Positions 42,482 through 51,258 of a stretch of 64,000 bases of DNA are shown here, piece after piece; the stretch's first letter is position 1, and every line of letters starts with the position of its first letter. The notes below the pieces were generated by a model. That model was not told where the DNA came from and did no database searches. It saw only the letters and a program-made list of their open reading frames with translations. The translations under genes and the position numbers were made by a program. The DNA comes from QGON01 sp963691905. GTDB taxonomy: Bacteria; Pseudomonadota; Gammaproteobacteria; Chromatiales; Chromatiaceae. The DNA lies in contig OY829891.1 of NCBI GenBank assembly GCA_963691905.1, positions 124,001-188,000 on the forward strand, read 5' to 3'.

Positions 42482-43525
42482 TCAGTCTGATATTTCTCTA
42501 CCAATAAGCTCTATTATAATATCGTATGTAGATTCTGTGCTGATTGATAAATATTTCTCAGCATCTGATTCATATTCCTCACAATTATTAGAGAGTCCAT
42601 TATAGTCAGGGAAATAATTATTTTTTATCCATTCATTTGATTCTGAAAATGCCAATTCGAATTCATAACACAAACTCTTTGATGGACGAATTCCAGAGCC
42701 ACCTCTTATTTGCTCCAATCTACTCACAAGATTTCTAACTATTTTAGACTTAGATGGCCTGTCTAGTGTGTTATTCAATGAAAGCTGCTTATTAACTTGA
42801 AGCAGAAATGCCTGAGCATCAGACTTTAATGACAAATTGAGTTTATCCTCAATTGGAATAAAGTTTGAACAATCAATATTTAACTTGGCATAATAATCAT
42901 CAACCACATTAGAGTTAACAAGATGGGATTTATCAAATAAGAGCGGCCGTACTGAACTCATCCCAAAAACACCCTGCCAGTTACTTATCATTTTCTTATA
43001 ATTAAACCGGTAATTGAGTTCGCCATTTCCTACGTATGGACCAGCAATTGAATTTGAAATATTCCCAAATTTCAAGGATGTTGAAAATAAACTCACCGCA
43101 TAGGCCATCGGATTACGTAGATAAACTATAACCTCAAACTCATTAAAATAGCCTGAAAGCATATCAAATAAATTTTGAATCTCATTCTGAGTCTGCAGTC
43201 TAGCTTGTAAGTGTTCACTTGAATAAATTACTTTATCAACACCTGCTGGCAAATTTCTATTTTCATTTTCTATCTTGGCTTCCAAGACTAACTTTTCTTG
43301 ACACTGCTTTTCGTAAGAATGGATTCCCATTCTTTTTGACAATAAGTCCACACTTAAACGTTCTTTCTCCAATGAGCACACAAACAGCTTATTGTGATTT
43401 TTTTCCCCCGCAGCTTGACTAAAGAAATAGCCTTGCTCCTCTAAATTAGACTTATTTAAATACAATGACTCTTGAAGTGATGTTGTGCCAGTTTTTTCAC
43501 AACCTATATGCAGTATGGCTTTCAT
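42482..43525 (-). CDS. Sulfotransferase-like protein 2
   Basis: This 347-residue protein opens with MKAILHIGCEKTGTTSLQES, a PAPS-binding loop at the very N-terminus. YSSEHLQARL and a 3'-phosphate region (FEVIVYLRNPMAYAVSLFS) follow. It is a paralogue of the sulfotransferase at 34968-36059 but lies in AT-rich DNA, so one copy probably came from elsewhere. A cytoplasmic sugar sulfotransferase role is inferred. The 294-base gap upstream (42188-42481) shows nothing definite. Confidence 0.85.
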   Translation of the reverse strand: MKAILHIGCEKTGTTSLQESLYLNKSNLEEQGYFFSQAAGEKNHNKLFVCSLEKERLSVDLLSKRMGIHSYEKQCQEKLVLEAKIENENRNLPAGVDKVIYSSEHLQARLQTQNEIQNLFDMLSGYFNEFEVIVYLRNPMAYAVSLFSTSLKFGNISNSIAGPYVGNGELNYRFNYKKMISNWQGVFGMSSVRPLLFDKSHLVNSNVVDDYYAKLNIDCSNFIPIEDKLNLSLKSDAQAFLLQVNKQLSLNNTLDRPSKSKIVRNLVSRLEQIRGGSGIRPSKSLCYEFELAFSESNEWIKNNYFPDYNGLSNNCEEYESDAEKYLSISTESTYDIIIELIGREISD

Positions 43526-43698
43526 GGCTTTAGGCTTGCATCCGCACGCACTGTTTAGTATTCATTAGATCAATAACCTCCATCATTTTAGATAGAAAAA
43601 AAGCACTAAATTTCTAGGCATTCAAAAGATTAAGTCATTGTATTATTCAGAGAATAAATGAAGCACATAACCTATTTAGAATATTTACCATTAGATAT

Positions 43699-45039
43699 TC
43701 ACGAAACAATAAACTCAACCAAGTCATCAAAACAATTGAACCAAACGTCCTTAACCTTGGTCAAGTCTCCATATCCCCAATTTGCATAAACAAAGTGTGT
43801 GCCAGCCCTTTTTGAAGCTTCTCTATCGACCTCCATGTCACCAACATATAACGTATTATATGGGTCAACACCAAGCTGGACGCATGCCAAAAGAATCGGA
43901 TCTGGATTTGGCTTCCCCCTTTCTGACGGAATATCGGCAGGAGTGATGATCGCTTCAAAAATGTCTTTATCAAAGTGACGGGACATGATTTCACTTGTCC
44001 TATCTTTATTCTTTGAAGTGACGAGAGATATCTTTATGCCAACTGATTTAAGCCGTTTCAGACCATCATTTATAGACATAAACTTTTTAATTTTATCTAT
44101 ATTTTCAGCAGAATAGCGATTATAGAGCTCTTCAATCTCAGCATAGTATTTCTTATCTACACCCATTGATTTCAAAATCTCAAGAAACGGCATTCCAATC
44201 CTTTTCTTATACTCAGAAAATGGATAACGTAAATCCATAATCTTCATTGCATACGCCCAAGACTCATCCATCAACTCTATGGAGTCTATCAAAACACCAT
44301 CCAAATCAAATGAAACGTGCGAAATGTTTTTATGTTGTGAACTCTGATTAGCCAAATCAACGAAAAATGTATCTCGAGAATAGGATGTCACATGCGGATT
44401 ATAGGAAAACATATGCGAGGCTAAGTTAAAATCTGCTGGCTCATCTATATCTATTGATTCTCTTACATCAACTTCCACCATGAAAGGAGTTGCGCCAATT
44501 CTACTCCCAGATTTCAGGTAATTATCTTTCCTGAAAATATAAAACCCACTTGTTTCACAAAAAATCGGCGCTAAATCTTGGGTCTGCTCCATATTAGTCG
44601 GATCATAATTTAGAGGTTTATCCATAAACCATGAATATGTTTGGTGCTTTTGCACGGCAAATGCACAATCATATTTTCCAGAAAGAACCGCCTGAATTCC
44701 TTTGTTAATCGAATCCGCACCTATGAATGGCCCGGTGGCGTGACAAAGCACAATTATGTCAGCGTCTATATTTTCCACTGCATATAAGAATAATTCATTT
44801 GCTTTAACACCGTCACCATCTAGGTGTCTAGGGCGCATAAGTAACTCGACATTAGATGGAAGCAAACTTAATACCTGCGGTTGACTCGTATAGCAAAATA
44901 CACTATCAACACTTTCAACAGTGAGCAGTGTATTAAAGACATGATACGCAAGCGGATAGTTACCAAGCCTAAGGAAATTTTTATTTGGAAGTCGGCGTGA
45001 GTTTAACTTCAACGGAACAAAAGCAGCTACTTTAATCAT
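43699..45039 (-). CDS. CMP-sugar synthetase fused to a HAD phosphatase
   Basis: This 446-residue protein has two domains. Residues 1-225 are an acylneuraminate cytidylyltransferase-like domain (FVPLKLNSRRLPNKNFLRLG, CHATGPFIG, ESIDIDEPADF). Residues about 240-446 are a HAD hydrolase (FDLDGVLIDS, LVTSKNKDR, GKPNPDPILLACVQLG, LYVGDMEVDREAS). The HAD part looks like the phosphoglycolate-phosphatase type with a cap, not the small KdsC type. The fusion could dephosphorylate a nonulosonic-acid 9-phosphate and then activate it with CTP. AGGA lies seven bases before the ATG. Donor sugar identity is unproven; no NeuB or NeuC homologue is in the window. Confidence 0.85.
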   Translation of the reverse strand: MIKVAAFVPLKLNSRRLPNKNFLRLGNYPLAYHVFNTLLTVESVDSVFCYTSQPQVLSLLPSNVELLMRPRHLDGDGVKANELFLYAVENIDADIIVLCHATGPFIGADSINKGIQAVLSGKYDCAFAVQKHQTYSWFMDKPLNYDPTNMEQTQDLAPIFCETSGFYIFRKDNYLKSGSRIGATPFMVEVDVRESIDIDEPADFNLASHMFSYNPHVTSYSRDTFFVDLANQSSQHKNISHVSFDLDGVLIDSIELMDESWAYAMKIMDLRYPFSEYKKRIGMPFLEILKSMGVDKKYYAEIEELYNRYSAENIDKIKKFMSINDGLKRLKSVGIKISLVTSKNKDRTSEIMSRHFDKDIFEAIITPADIPSERGKPNPDPILLACVQLGVDPYNTLYVGDMEVDREASKRAGTHFVYANWGYGDLTKVKDVWFNCFDDLVEFIVS

Positions 45040-45049
45040 ATGATTTTCC

Positions 45050-47590
45050 TTAGTTTCCTATAAATTCAACTAATGTTGCTGGAGAATAATTAGAAAGAAT
45101 ACTTTCTTTTTCATTGCTGATATGTTGCGTATACTTTTTCCTCTGACTAATTAATTCCTTTAAATTAGCAACTAAACTTAAATGATCGCCATCTGTAAAG
45201 GTTTTTCCCAGAGAAAATTCATTAACCACATCACCGGGCCACGTTTTTTCAGTAGCCAAGACGGGTTTTCCATAGTAAACACCATCCAGAATGGCACCAG
45301 AGGTTTTATATTCAAAGAGTTTTCGGCGATAAGGAATAACCACAATATCTGATGAATTATACATGTCTTCATAATCTGAAGGGGTCAGGTCACCTTGATA
45401 GATTGCAGGCTTAATCTTGGCATTTTTTTTCATATGCTCGTACTCTGCCATCAAGCTTTTATTATTATATAAGTGCTTTGTGATTCGCAGTACAGGCTCA
45501 ATATTCGAGCCTTTCTCCAAAGCAGAAATAGCCTTTAAAACTATATCAAATCCTTTTTCACGTTGTGGAGTACATGCAAAAAACACCCTGACCTTTCCAG
45601 CATGATTCTGCTTACCGTGCTTACCTGGCAAGCTATCATCATCCAAGGTTACATCAGACCGCATCATAGGCCATATTTTGAACCCACGATCATCTAACAT
45701 CTTATTTGCAATAAGTGCTTCACTTTCAACACACACTTTAATGCGATTATTCCGAAGCATTTTATTAAACCTGGCATTTTCCTTCCACTTATCAAGATAT
45801 TTATCAACGCCAAATAAATTAATAACAACTTTTGTATTAAGCAAGGGCTTGAGTATAGATTTATCAATTATTTCCAAATGCCAAGGCGTCCCCATGTAAA
45901 AATATATGGTGAAGACCTTATCACTGAATTGTTTTAGCGCCGCCCTCAGCAATTCGATTTCATATATGAATTGATCTCTATATATATTTTTTTCTCTACC
46001 GAACACCCATGAGTTATGGGTAAACCATGAAAAGTAGTCCTCTCCAAGCTCCTCCACAACACAATCTTTACCCACCAATGAAATAAAACCTACCCCATTA
46101 TTACTTGCTTCCTTACGAATACTCTCGTCATAAGCATAAAAATGCCCCGTATCTTTACTGGACAAATCTGGGTTAAAACTGATAAATATTTTTTTATTCG
46201 CATCTTCTTTAAGTCTATTTGAAAGATTCGTAACAATTTGTTCTGCAGACCCCTGCGTTAAACTACGCCGCCTTAATCCAGGAATATATGAAGCTGTAAG
46301 AGAGGAAACCTTCGTGCCACCCACTTCGATCCTATTAATATACGCACCAACAACATCACAATGTTTTAAATAAAAATCATTATAATCAAGATTAAAAAAA
46401 CCGGGATGCAATCGCTTTAAGGAATCATACGAGTCATTATTCTGAGTATTTTTTCCGTACCTCCAAAACTTGTCATTTAACGACAGCGGCTTGCCATCCA
46501 CCCCAATCGTATAAATCTCCTCAGATACTGCAGAAGCAACCGGCAGCATTAGCAAAGTGAAAATATTATCTGTCGCCCTAACAAAAAAACTATCGTTCTT
46601 ATCGATATCAAGATTAATTACGCCCTCGGCCTCTACTGGTATACAAATAATTCTGTCTTTGTAGTTGGAAAAAAGGGTACTTAGCATGTAAAAATACTTG
46701 ATTGTAGAAACAATAAACAGATCTGGGTAGTCATCTAACACTTGTTTGACACTATCACGAAATTCAGCCGCATATTTAGATGGGCCATAGTGAAACAGCG
46801 GGTCAGCAAAAAACAGTATGTCGGGTTTAACTTTCTGTAATAATTTCTTGTTTAAAGTAATTGTATTGCATATCAGCTTAACACCATCGTTGAATTCAAA
46901 TTTCTCATACTCTTCAATACTTGGTCCAGAAGTAAATATGTATGATTTTTTTGACCTCAGAATTTTAATTAACTTACTAAATCTTGAGTAACTTTCATCA
47001 ACTTGAGACTCAAACTTATCGTAGTACTCAAACAATGCATGTATATAAAATGATCCTTCATGCCTCTGGCTCTCCTTATCAATGTAATATACTTTTTTTC
47101 CACCGCTCCTATACTCATCAATAAAGTTCTGAATATTTTTTTCCGGCTTCAAGTTCCCACACAACAGGATCTCACAGTCAAGCGCATCATCTAGACTGCG
47201 AATCGAGTGCAACTGAGACCTAAACGTTTTATACAAGTCCGGAATATCGCTTGAATAATCAGAATGATTATCTAGTGAACCTGGAATATCTTTATCACTT
47301 AATATAATCACTTCAAGCGTGGGCAGGTCTGAATAGAAATATGTTAGCTTTCTAATAATATCGAAAAAGTCACTCTTGCGTTTAGGCAAAATCATTATAC
47401 GAGGCGATTTATTATAAACAGGTAATTTCTTATGCTCTTTGAAATGCAGGTAAACCAGATTATCGCATATAGTTTTATGGAGCACTGTCCCTCTACATTC
47501 TCCTAGGAGATCAATATACATACTACGTGCGGCAGCAAAACTGCCCTTTCTAACAAGAGCATTTGCAGAGACAAGATTAGATTCAACCAT
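45050..47590 (-). CDS. Two-module glycosyltransferase, with GPS-motif and GT4 domains
   Basis: This 846-residue protein has residues about 215-420 with YIFTSGPSIEEY, ICNTITLN, ILFFADPLFHYG and IYTIGVDGKPLS. This pattern is like DUF115/MptE-like or GT42-like transferases, which share a GxGPS loop. The C-terminal region (about 660-846) is a GT4 domain: FFACTPQREKGFDIVLKAIS, IVVIPYRRKLFEY and GAILDGVYYGKPVLA. The N-terminal 200 residues are unassigned. ATG 47590 has AGGA nine bases upstream; a TTG at 47599 is unlikely. It may add two different sugars in succession. Confidence 0.72.
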   Translation of the reverse strand: MVESNLVSANALVRKGSFAAARSMYIDLLGECRGTVLHKTICDNLVYLHFKEHKKLPVYNKSPRIMILPKRKSDFFDIIRKLTYFYSDLPTLEVIILSDKDIPGSLDNHSDYSSDIPDLYKTFRSQLHSIRSLDDALDCEILLCGNLKPEKNIQNFIDEYRSGGKKVYYIDKESQRHEGSFYIHALFEYYDKFESQVDESYSRFSKLIKILRSKKSYIFTSGPSIEEYEKFEFNDGVKLICNTITLNKKLLQKVKPDILFFADPLFHYGPSKYAAEFRDSVKQVLDDYPDLFIVSTIKYFYMLSTLFSNYKDRIICIPVEAEGVINLDIDKNDSFFVRATDNIFTLLMLPVASAVSEEIYTIGVDGKPLSLNDKFWRYGKNTQNNDSYDSLKRLHPGFFNLDYNDFYLKHCDVVGAYINRIEVGGTKVSSLTASYIPGLRRRSLTQGSAEQIVTNLSNRLKEDANKKIFISFNPDLSSKDTGHFYAYDESIRKEASNNGVGFISLVGKDCVVEELGEDYFSWFTHNSWVFGREKNIYRDQFIYEIELLRAALKQFSDKVFTIYFYMGTPWHLEIIDKSILKPLLNTKVVINLFGVDKYLDKWKENARFNKMLRNNRIKVCVESEALIANKMLDDRGFKIWPMMRSDVTLDDDSLPGKHGKQNHAGKVRVFFACTPQREKGFDIVLKAISALEKGSNIEPVLRITKHLYNNKSLMAEYEHMKKNAKIKPAIYQGDLTPSDYEDMYNSSDIVVIPYRRKLFEYKTSGAILDGVYYGKPVLATEKTWPGDVVNEFSLGKTFTDGDHLSLVANLKELISQRKKYTQHISNEKESILSNYSPATLVEFIGN

Positions 47591-47667
47591 AATTCTCAAT
47601 CCTTTTGCATAAAGATTTTATTTGATGCTTATTAAGAAGCCTACATTTCTGTCTCAGACACATTATT

Positions 47668-48612
47668 CTAATCATATTTCAACACCATTCGTATTTTTTC
47701 GTAATTTTCTGACTCACTGACCTCTTGCCTTAAACTTTCAGCTATCGCTCGACGAGGCCTCGCCAGAATTTCACCCGAACTTCTACCACTATCACCAGTT
47801 AGTTTAATAACATTAAACACATCAATAAATTGATCTGAATAGGACAGATCCAATAGATTACATAGAGTACCCATCGACTCATAAGGTGAAACAACAAAAT
47901 CTTCATATTTTAGTATGGGGACGTCATTATAAGAATCAATAAAGATAAGATAACGTCTGCAATACTCATCAAATGTTGGCGGAGTAAAATTCAGCCATTT
48001 ATTATTTACTAATGACAAATAACTATCTAGCGGATTTCGAACCGTTACTACAGAGCAAACAGGCAGTCGCTGCATTATAATCTGTCTTAAATTAGGACGT
48101 CCGGGTATATCTTCACCAACACAATAATGGCTATGAGCGTGATCTCTTATAATCAATCGTTTTCCCAAAGCGAACATTGACTTATATATGATCTCCAAAT
48201 TGCTGAGAAACATTTCGATAACGAGTTCATTTTCATCCCCACTCGTACTTTGACGCAACAGTGTTACCATATCAGTAGGCGAAAACTTGGGTCTATTTAC
48301 ATTTATCTCAAATGTACTAAGAGGGTCCACCTCACTCAAGAGCTGCGCATTTGGCATGACAGCTAGACACTTACAGAACAGAGTTCCTCCCGTACATGCA
48401 AAGTGGTGAATGGTACGGATTGGTTCCATAGTATTTGCTTCAGTTTTTTCACATAGAGCAATGCATTGTTCAAGTAAACTTCCAGGATCACCTTGGCACG
48501 AAAGCTTTGTTTTTTCGCCGTATGGTGACTCCCTTAGTAGAGCTAGAGCTTCATCAATAGCTGAAACCAAATCACCTGCAGATTTTACAAGAAGCCTTTT
48601 TTTCTTGCTCAT
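47668..48612 (-). CDS. Sulfotransferase-like protein 3
   Basis: This 314-residue protein has IHHFACTGGTLFCKCLA around residue 66, a phosphosulfate-binding loop. SVVTVRNPLDSYLSLVN near residue 195 is the 3'-phosphate region, and KYEDFVVSPYESM follows. It is not close to the other two sulfotransferases. Its start overlaps the stop of the long coiled-coil gene by 4 bp, so they are translationally coupled. Confidence 0.82.
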   Translation of the reverse strand: MSKKKRLLVKSAGDLVSAIDEALALLRESPYGEKTKLSCQGDPGSLLEQCIALCEKTEANTMEPIRTIHHFACTGGTLFCKCLAVMPNAQLLSEVDPLSTFEINVNRPKFSPTDMVTLLRQSTSGDENELVIEMFLSNLEIIYKSMFALGKRLIIRDHAHSHYCVGEDIPGRPNLRQIIMQRLPVCSVVTVRNPLDSYLSLVNNKWLNFTPPTFDEYCRRYLIFIDSYNDVPILKYEDFVVSPYESMGTLCNLLDLSYSDQFIDVFNVIKLTGDSGRSSGEILARPRRAIAESLRQEVSESENYEKIRMVLKYD

Positions 48613-51080
48613 CGTGCAGCCTTATCTTTTGAGCTAACCACCAGATGCTTAAAAAACTTGCGTTTATTTCTTTTCTTTCCCTTTTTATTTCTCTTTTTTT
48701 TGTTACTTTTATTACTCATACCACGCTGGTCTTCAACATGTAGTTGATGTAAATATGTAGAGACCGAACTAAGGCGCTCAGATAGTTTTACAAGTAATTG
48801 GTGCTGACCTTCTTGTGTTGCAATGGACTCCCGATACCTGCTTTGCAGGTCTGCAAGATCATTTTCGCGTATCGTTTGCAGCTTAATACTAAGATTTAAT
48901 GCTTGTCGAGATTCAGCAACCTCCTCATGCAGCTGATTTTCTTTGATGCATTGCTGTGACAGTAAATTCTTATGTGTCTCTATCTGTGACTCAAGAGAGG
49001 ACCGATCTTTCGAAAGCACCTGTAATTGTGAGTATTGGTCATTGACTGTATTTGACAGTTCTTCTTGTGATCTAGAGAGTTCTTCTACTTGAACTTGGCG
49101 CTCATTTGCCAACTTGACCTGTGCGGCCTTGGCCTGGTTGGCCTGTTCCAACTGAGTTTTGTGTTCACCCGCAAGCTTCGCCTGTTCATCCCTCGCTTTG
49201 GTGAGTTGTTCTATCTGGTTCTGGCGCTCATTTGCCAACTTGACCTGTGCGGCCTTGGCCTGGTTGGCCTGTTCCAACTGAGTTTTGTGTTCAGCTGAAA
49301 GCTTTGCCTGCTCATCCCTCGCTTTGGTGAGTTGTTCTAGCTGGTTCTGGCGCTCATTTGCCAACTTGACCTGTGCGGCCTTGGCCTGGTCGGCCTGTTC
49401 CAACTGAGTTTTGTGTTCAGCCGAAAGCTTTGCCTGCTCATCCCTCGCTTTGGTGAGTTGTTCTATCTGGGTCCGGCGCTCATTTGCCAACTTGACCTGT
49501 GCGGCCTTGACCTGGTTGGCCTGTTCCAGCTGAGTTTTGTGTTCACCCGCAAGCTTCGCCTGTTCATCCCTCGCTTTGGTGAGTTGTTCTATCTGGTTCT
49601 GGCGCTCATTTGCCAACTTGACCTGCGCGGCCTTGGCCTGGTTGGCCTGTTCCAACTGAGTTTTGCGTTCAGCCGAAAGCTTTGCCTGCTCATCCCTCGC
49701 TTTGGTGAGTTGTTCTAGCTGGTTCTGGCGTTCATTTGCCAACTTGACCTGTGCGGCCTTGGCCTGGTCGGCCTGTTCCAACTGAGTTTTGTGTTCAGCC
49801 GAAAGCTTTGCCTGCTCATCCCTCGCTTTGGTGAGTTGTTCTATCTGGGTCCGGCGCTCATTTGCCAACTTGACCTGTGCGGCCTTGACCTGGTTGGCCT
49901 GTTCCAGCTGAGTTTTGTGTTCACCCGCAAGCTTCGCCTGTTCATCCCTCGCTTTGGTGAGTTGTTCTATCTGGTTCTGGCGCTCATTTGCCAACTTGAC
50001 CTGCGCGGCCTTGGCCTGGTTGGCCTGTTCCAACTGAGTTTTGCGTTCAGCCGAAAGCTTTGCCTGCTCATCCCTCGCTTTGGTAAGCTGTTCTATCCAG
50101 GTCTGGCGCTCATTTGCCAACTTGACCTGTGCGGCCTTGGCCTGGTTGGCCTGTTCCAACTGAGTTTTGTGTTCACCCGCAAGCTTCGCCTGTTCATCCC
50201 TCGCTTTGGTGAGCTGTTCTATCTTGGTCTGTCGCTCATTCGCTAACTTCTCATGTACGGCCTTTGCTTGATTTACCTTCTCAAACTGCACTTTATATTC
50301 AGCCAATAGCTTCGCCTGCTCATCCAAGGCTTTGGTTAACTGTCCTACCTGGACTTGACGTTCATTGAGTAGCGCTTTTTGCTCTTCATGGATTTTGATT
50401 TGCTGAACCAACTGCTTTTTCAGATCATGATGGTCAAGTTGCAATTTGTTGCGTCTGAGGTCCCAGCGAGGGCGATCCGGGTCCTGGCTGTCGTCCTCCA
50501 ACAATAGATCAAATCCTTGATCCTGAAGCCATTGGAGGACAGTGGCTGCCGGTTCACCATCTTCATACAGAGATTCGCGACCACAGTGGAGTTGTAGCTG
50601 TTCAAACAGGTGTAGTTGGTCGGCTTGCTTAAGCGCCTGAAGTACGGAAAGTTCCTCACCGGGTAGGTCGATGATCAGCCGGTTGCGTTGTTCCACTTGC
50701 AGCCGCAGGGGCTGTAGCAGTGGGGGTGGGTCCAACGCTTCGATTTGGAACTCATGCACCGTCTTAAGACCGGGAAAGAGTTCCAGCAGGCCAGGAGCAG
50801 CCCGGTGCAGGCTGCCAACATCTGGGAGGTTATAGCGACGAAACGTGGCGGGACCCGGCTGGGCCGCCACGGCTCGGTTGATGACCTCAACCTGCGGGTG
50901 GTCGATGGTACGCGCCTGAAGCGTCTTAGTAAGCTGCGGGTCGGCCTCCACCAGCAGTAAGCGGGCAGGCTTCGCGGCGAGGTAGTCATCCAGTTCGCTG
51001 CATCGGCCTGCGCCCAAGTGGACGATGGTGTCCATATCTGTCGTGGGCCATATCTGAGAATTATGCTGTTCTTTGTGCAT
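48609..51080 (-). CDS. FkbM-type methyltransferase domain fused to a long repeat coiled coil
   Basis: This 823-residue protein has residues about 15-210 resembling a FkbM methyltransferase: SAM loop IVHLGAGRCSELDDYL, acidic LLLVEADP and LIIDLPGEELSVL. Residues 237-656 are ten 42-residue units (core LANERQxxIEQLTKARDEQ then AKLxxExKTQLEQ). The first is diverged, the other nine nearly identical. A non-repetitive coiled coil follows to about residue 785. The tail is very basic (SNKKKRNKKGKKRNKRKF), fit for binding acidic lipids or polysaccharide. Catalytic domain, coiled coil and membrane-binding tail in an ABC-exporter capsule locus recall WbdD, the chain terminator and ruler of E. coli O9a. 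Kinase motifs are absent. Function is inferred. Confidence 0.8.
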   Translation of the reverse strand: MHKEQHNSQIWPTTDMDTIVHLGAGRCSELDDYLAAKPARLLLVEADPQLTKTLQARTIDHPQVEVINRAVAAQPGPATFRRYNLPDVGSLHRAAPGLLELFPGLKTVHEFQIEALDPPPLLQPLRLQVEQRNRLIIDLPGEELSVLQALKQADQLHLFEQLQLHCGRESLYEDGEPAATVLQWLQDQGFDLLLEDDSQDPDRPRWDLRRNKLQLDHHDLKKQLVQQIKIHEEQKALLNERQVQVGQLTKALDEQAKLLAEYKVQFEKVNQAKAVHEKLANERQTKIEQLTKARDEQAKLAGEHKTQLEQANQAKAAQVKLANERQTWIEQLTKARDEQAKLSAERKTQLEQANQAKAAQVKLANERQNQIEQLTKARDEQAKLAGEHKTQLEQANQVKAAQVKLANERRTQIEQLTKARDEQAKLSAEHKTQLEQADQAKAAQVKLANERQNQLEQLTKARDEQAKLSAERKTQLEQANQAKAAQVKLANERQNQIEQLTKARDEQAKLAGEHKTQLEQANQVKAAQVKLANERRTQIEQLTKARDEQAKLSAEHKTQLEQADQAKAAQVKLANERQNQLEQLTKARDEQAKLSAEHKTQLEQANQAKAAQVKLANERQNQIEQLTKARDEQAKLAGEHKTQLEQANQAKAAQVKLANERQVQVEELSRSQEELSNTVNDQYSQLQVLSKDRSSLESQIETHKNLLSQQCIKENQLHEEVAESRQALNLSIKLQTIRENDLADLQSRYRESIATQEGQHQLLVKLSERLSSVSTYLHQLHVEDQRGMSNKSNKKKRNKKGKKRNKRKFFKHLVVSSKDKAAR
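49113..50372 (-). repeat. Ten tandem 126-bp in-frame repeats
   Basis: Ten 126-bp units (42 codons, six heptads) lie head to tail; units 2-10 are nearly identical in DNA. Markers at positions 6-7, 22-24 and 33-35 of the unit show a higher-order pattern. Units 3-4-5 (SAERK/NQAK, AGEHK/NQVK, SAEHK/DQAK) recur as units 6-7-8, a 378-bp duplication. Identity at DNA level implies recent expansion or conversion. Confidence 0.95.
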
Positions 51081-51152
51081 GTGCTTCTAGCTCGTTTGTC
51101 GTGTTGTGGGGTATTTCTCCCCACACCCTCACCTTCGGTGGATTTTGAAAAT

Positions 51153-51210
51153 GCATATTGTTGGGTTACGGCCAAAAAGACGGCCTAACCCAACCTACCC
51201 AAGTGGTTAG
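51153..51210. repeat. Second copy of the 58-bp repeat found in the element at 6.4 kb
   Basis: GCATATTGTTGGGTTACG (51153 on), then CCAAAAAGACGGCC and AACCTACCCAAGT, match 6498-6555 with about three or four changes. Here it is not flanked by the 18-bp inverted ends. It lies in the leader between two coupled-looking genes. A separate GTGGGG/CCCCAC hairpin is at 51106-51124. Confidence 0.7.
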
Positions 51211-51258
51211 TCAGGGCCATTTGACTCCGACCTCTCATGTACAAAATATTTCCCACTC

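Noticed and set aside
49089..50246. Long open frames on the plus strand opposite the 126-bp repeats (LFQLSF...-type)
   Set aside because: They exist only because the repeat has no stop in that antisense frame; no start signal, no family, and the minus-strand coiled coil explains the DNA.
49113..50372. Regular repeats that could look like a CRISPR array
   Set aside because: Units are contiguous, 126 bp and in frame, with no unique spacers.
51106..51124. GTGGGG/CCCCAC hairpin as a terminator
   Set aside because: No T-run on either strand; it may only be a leader hairpin.
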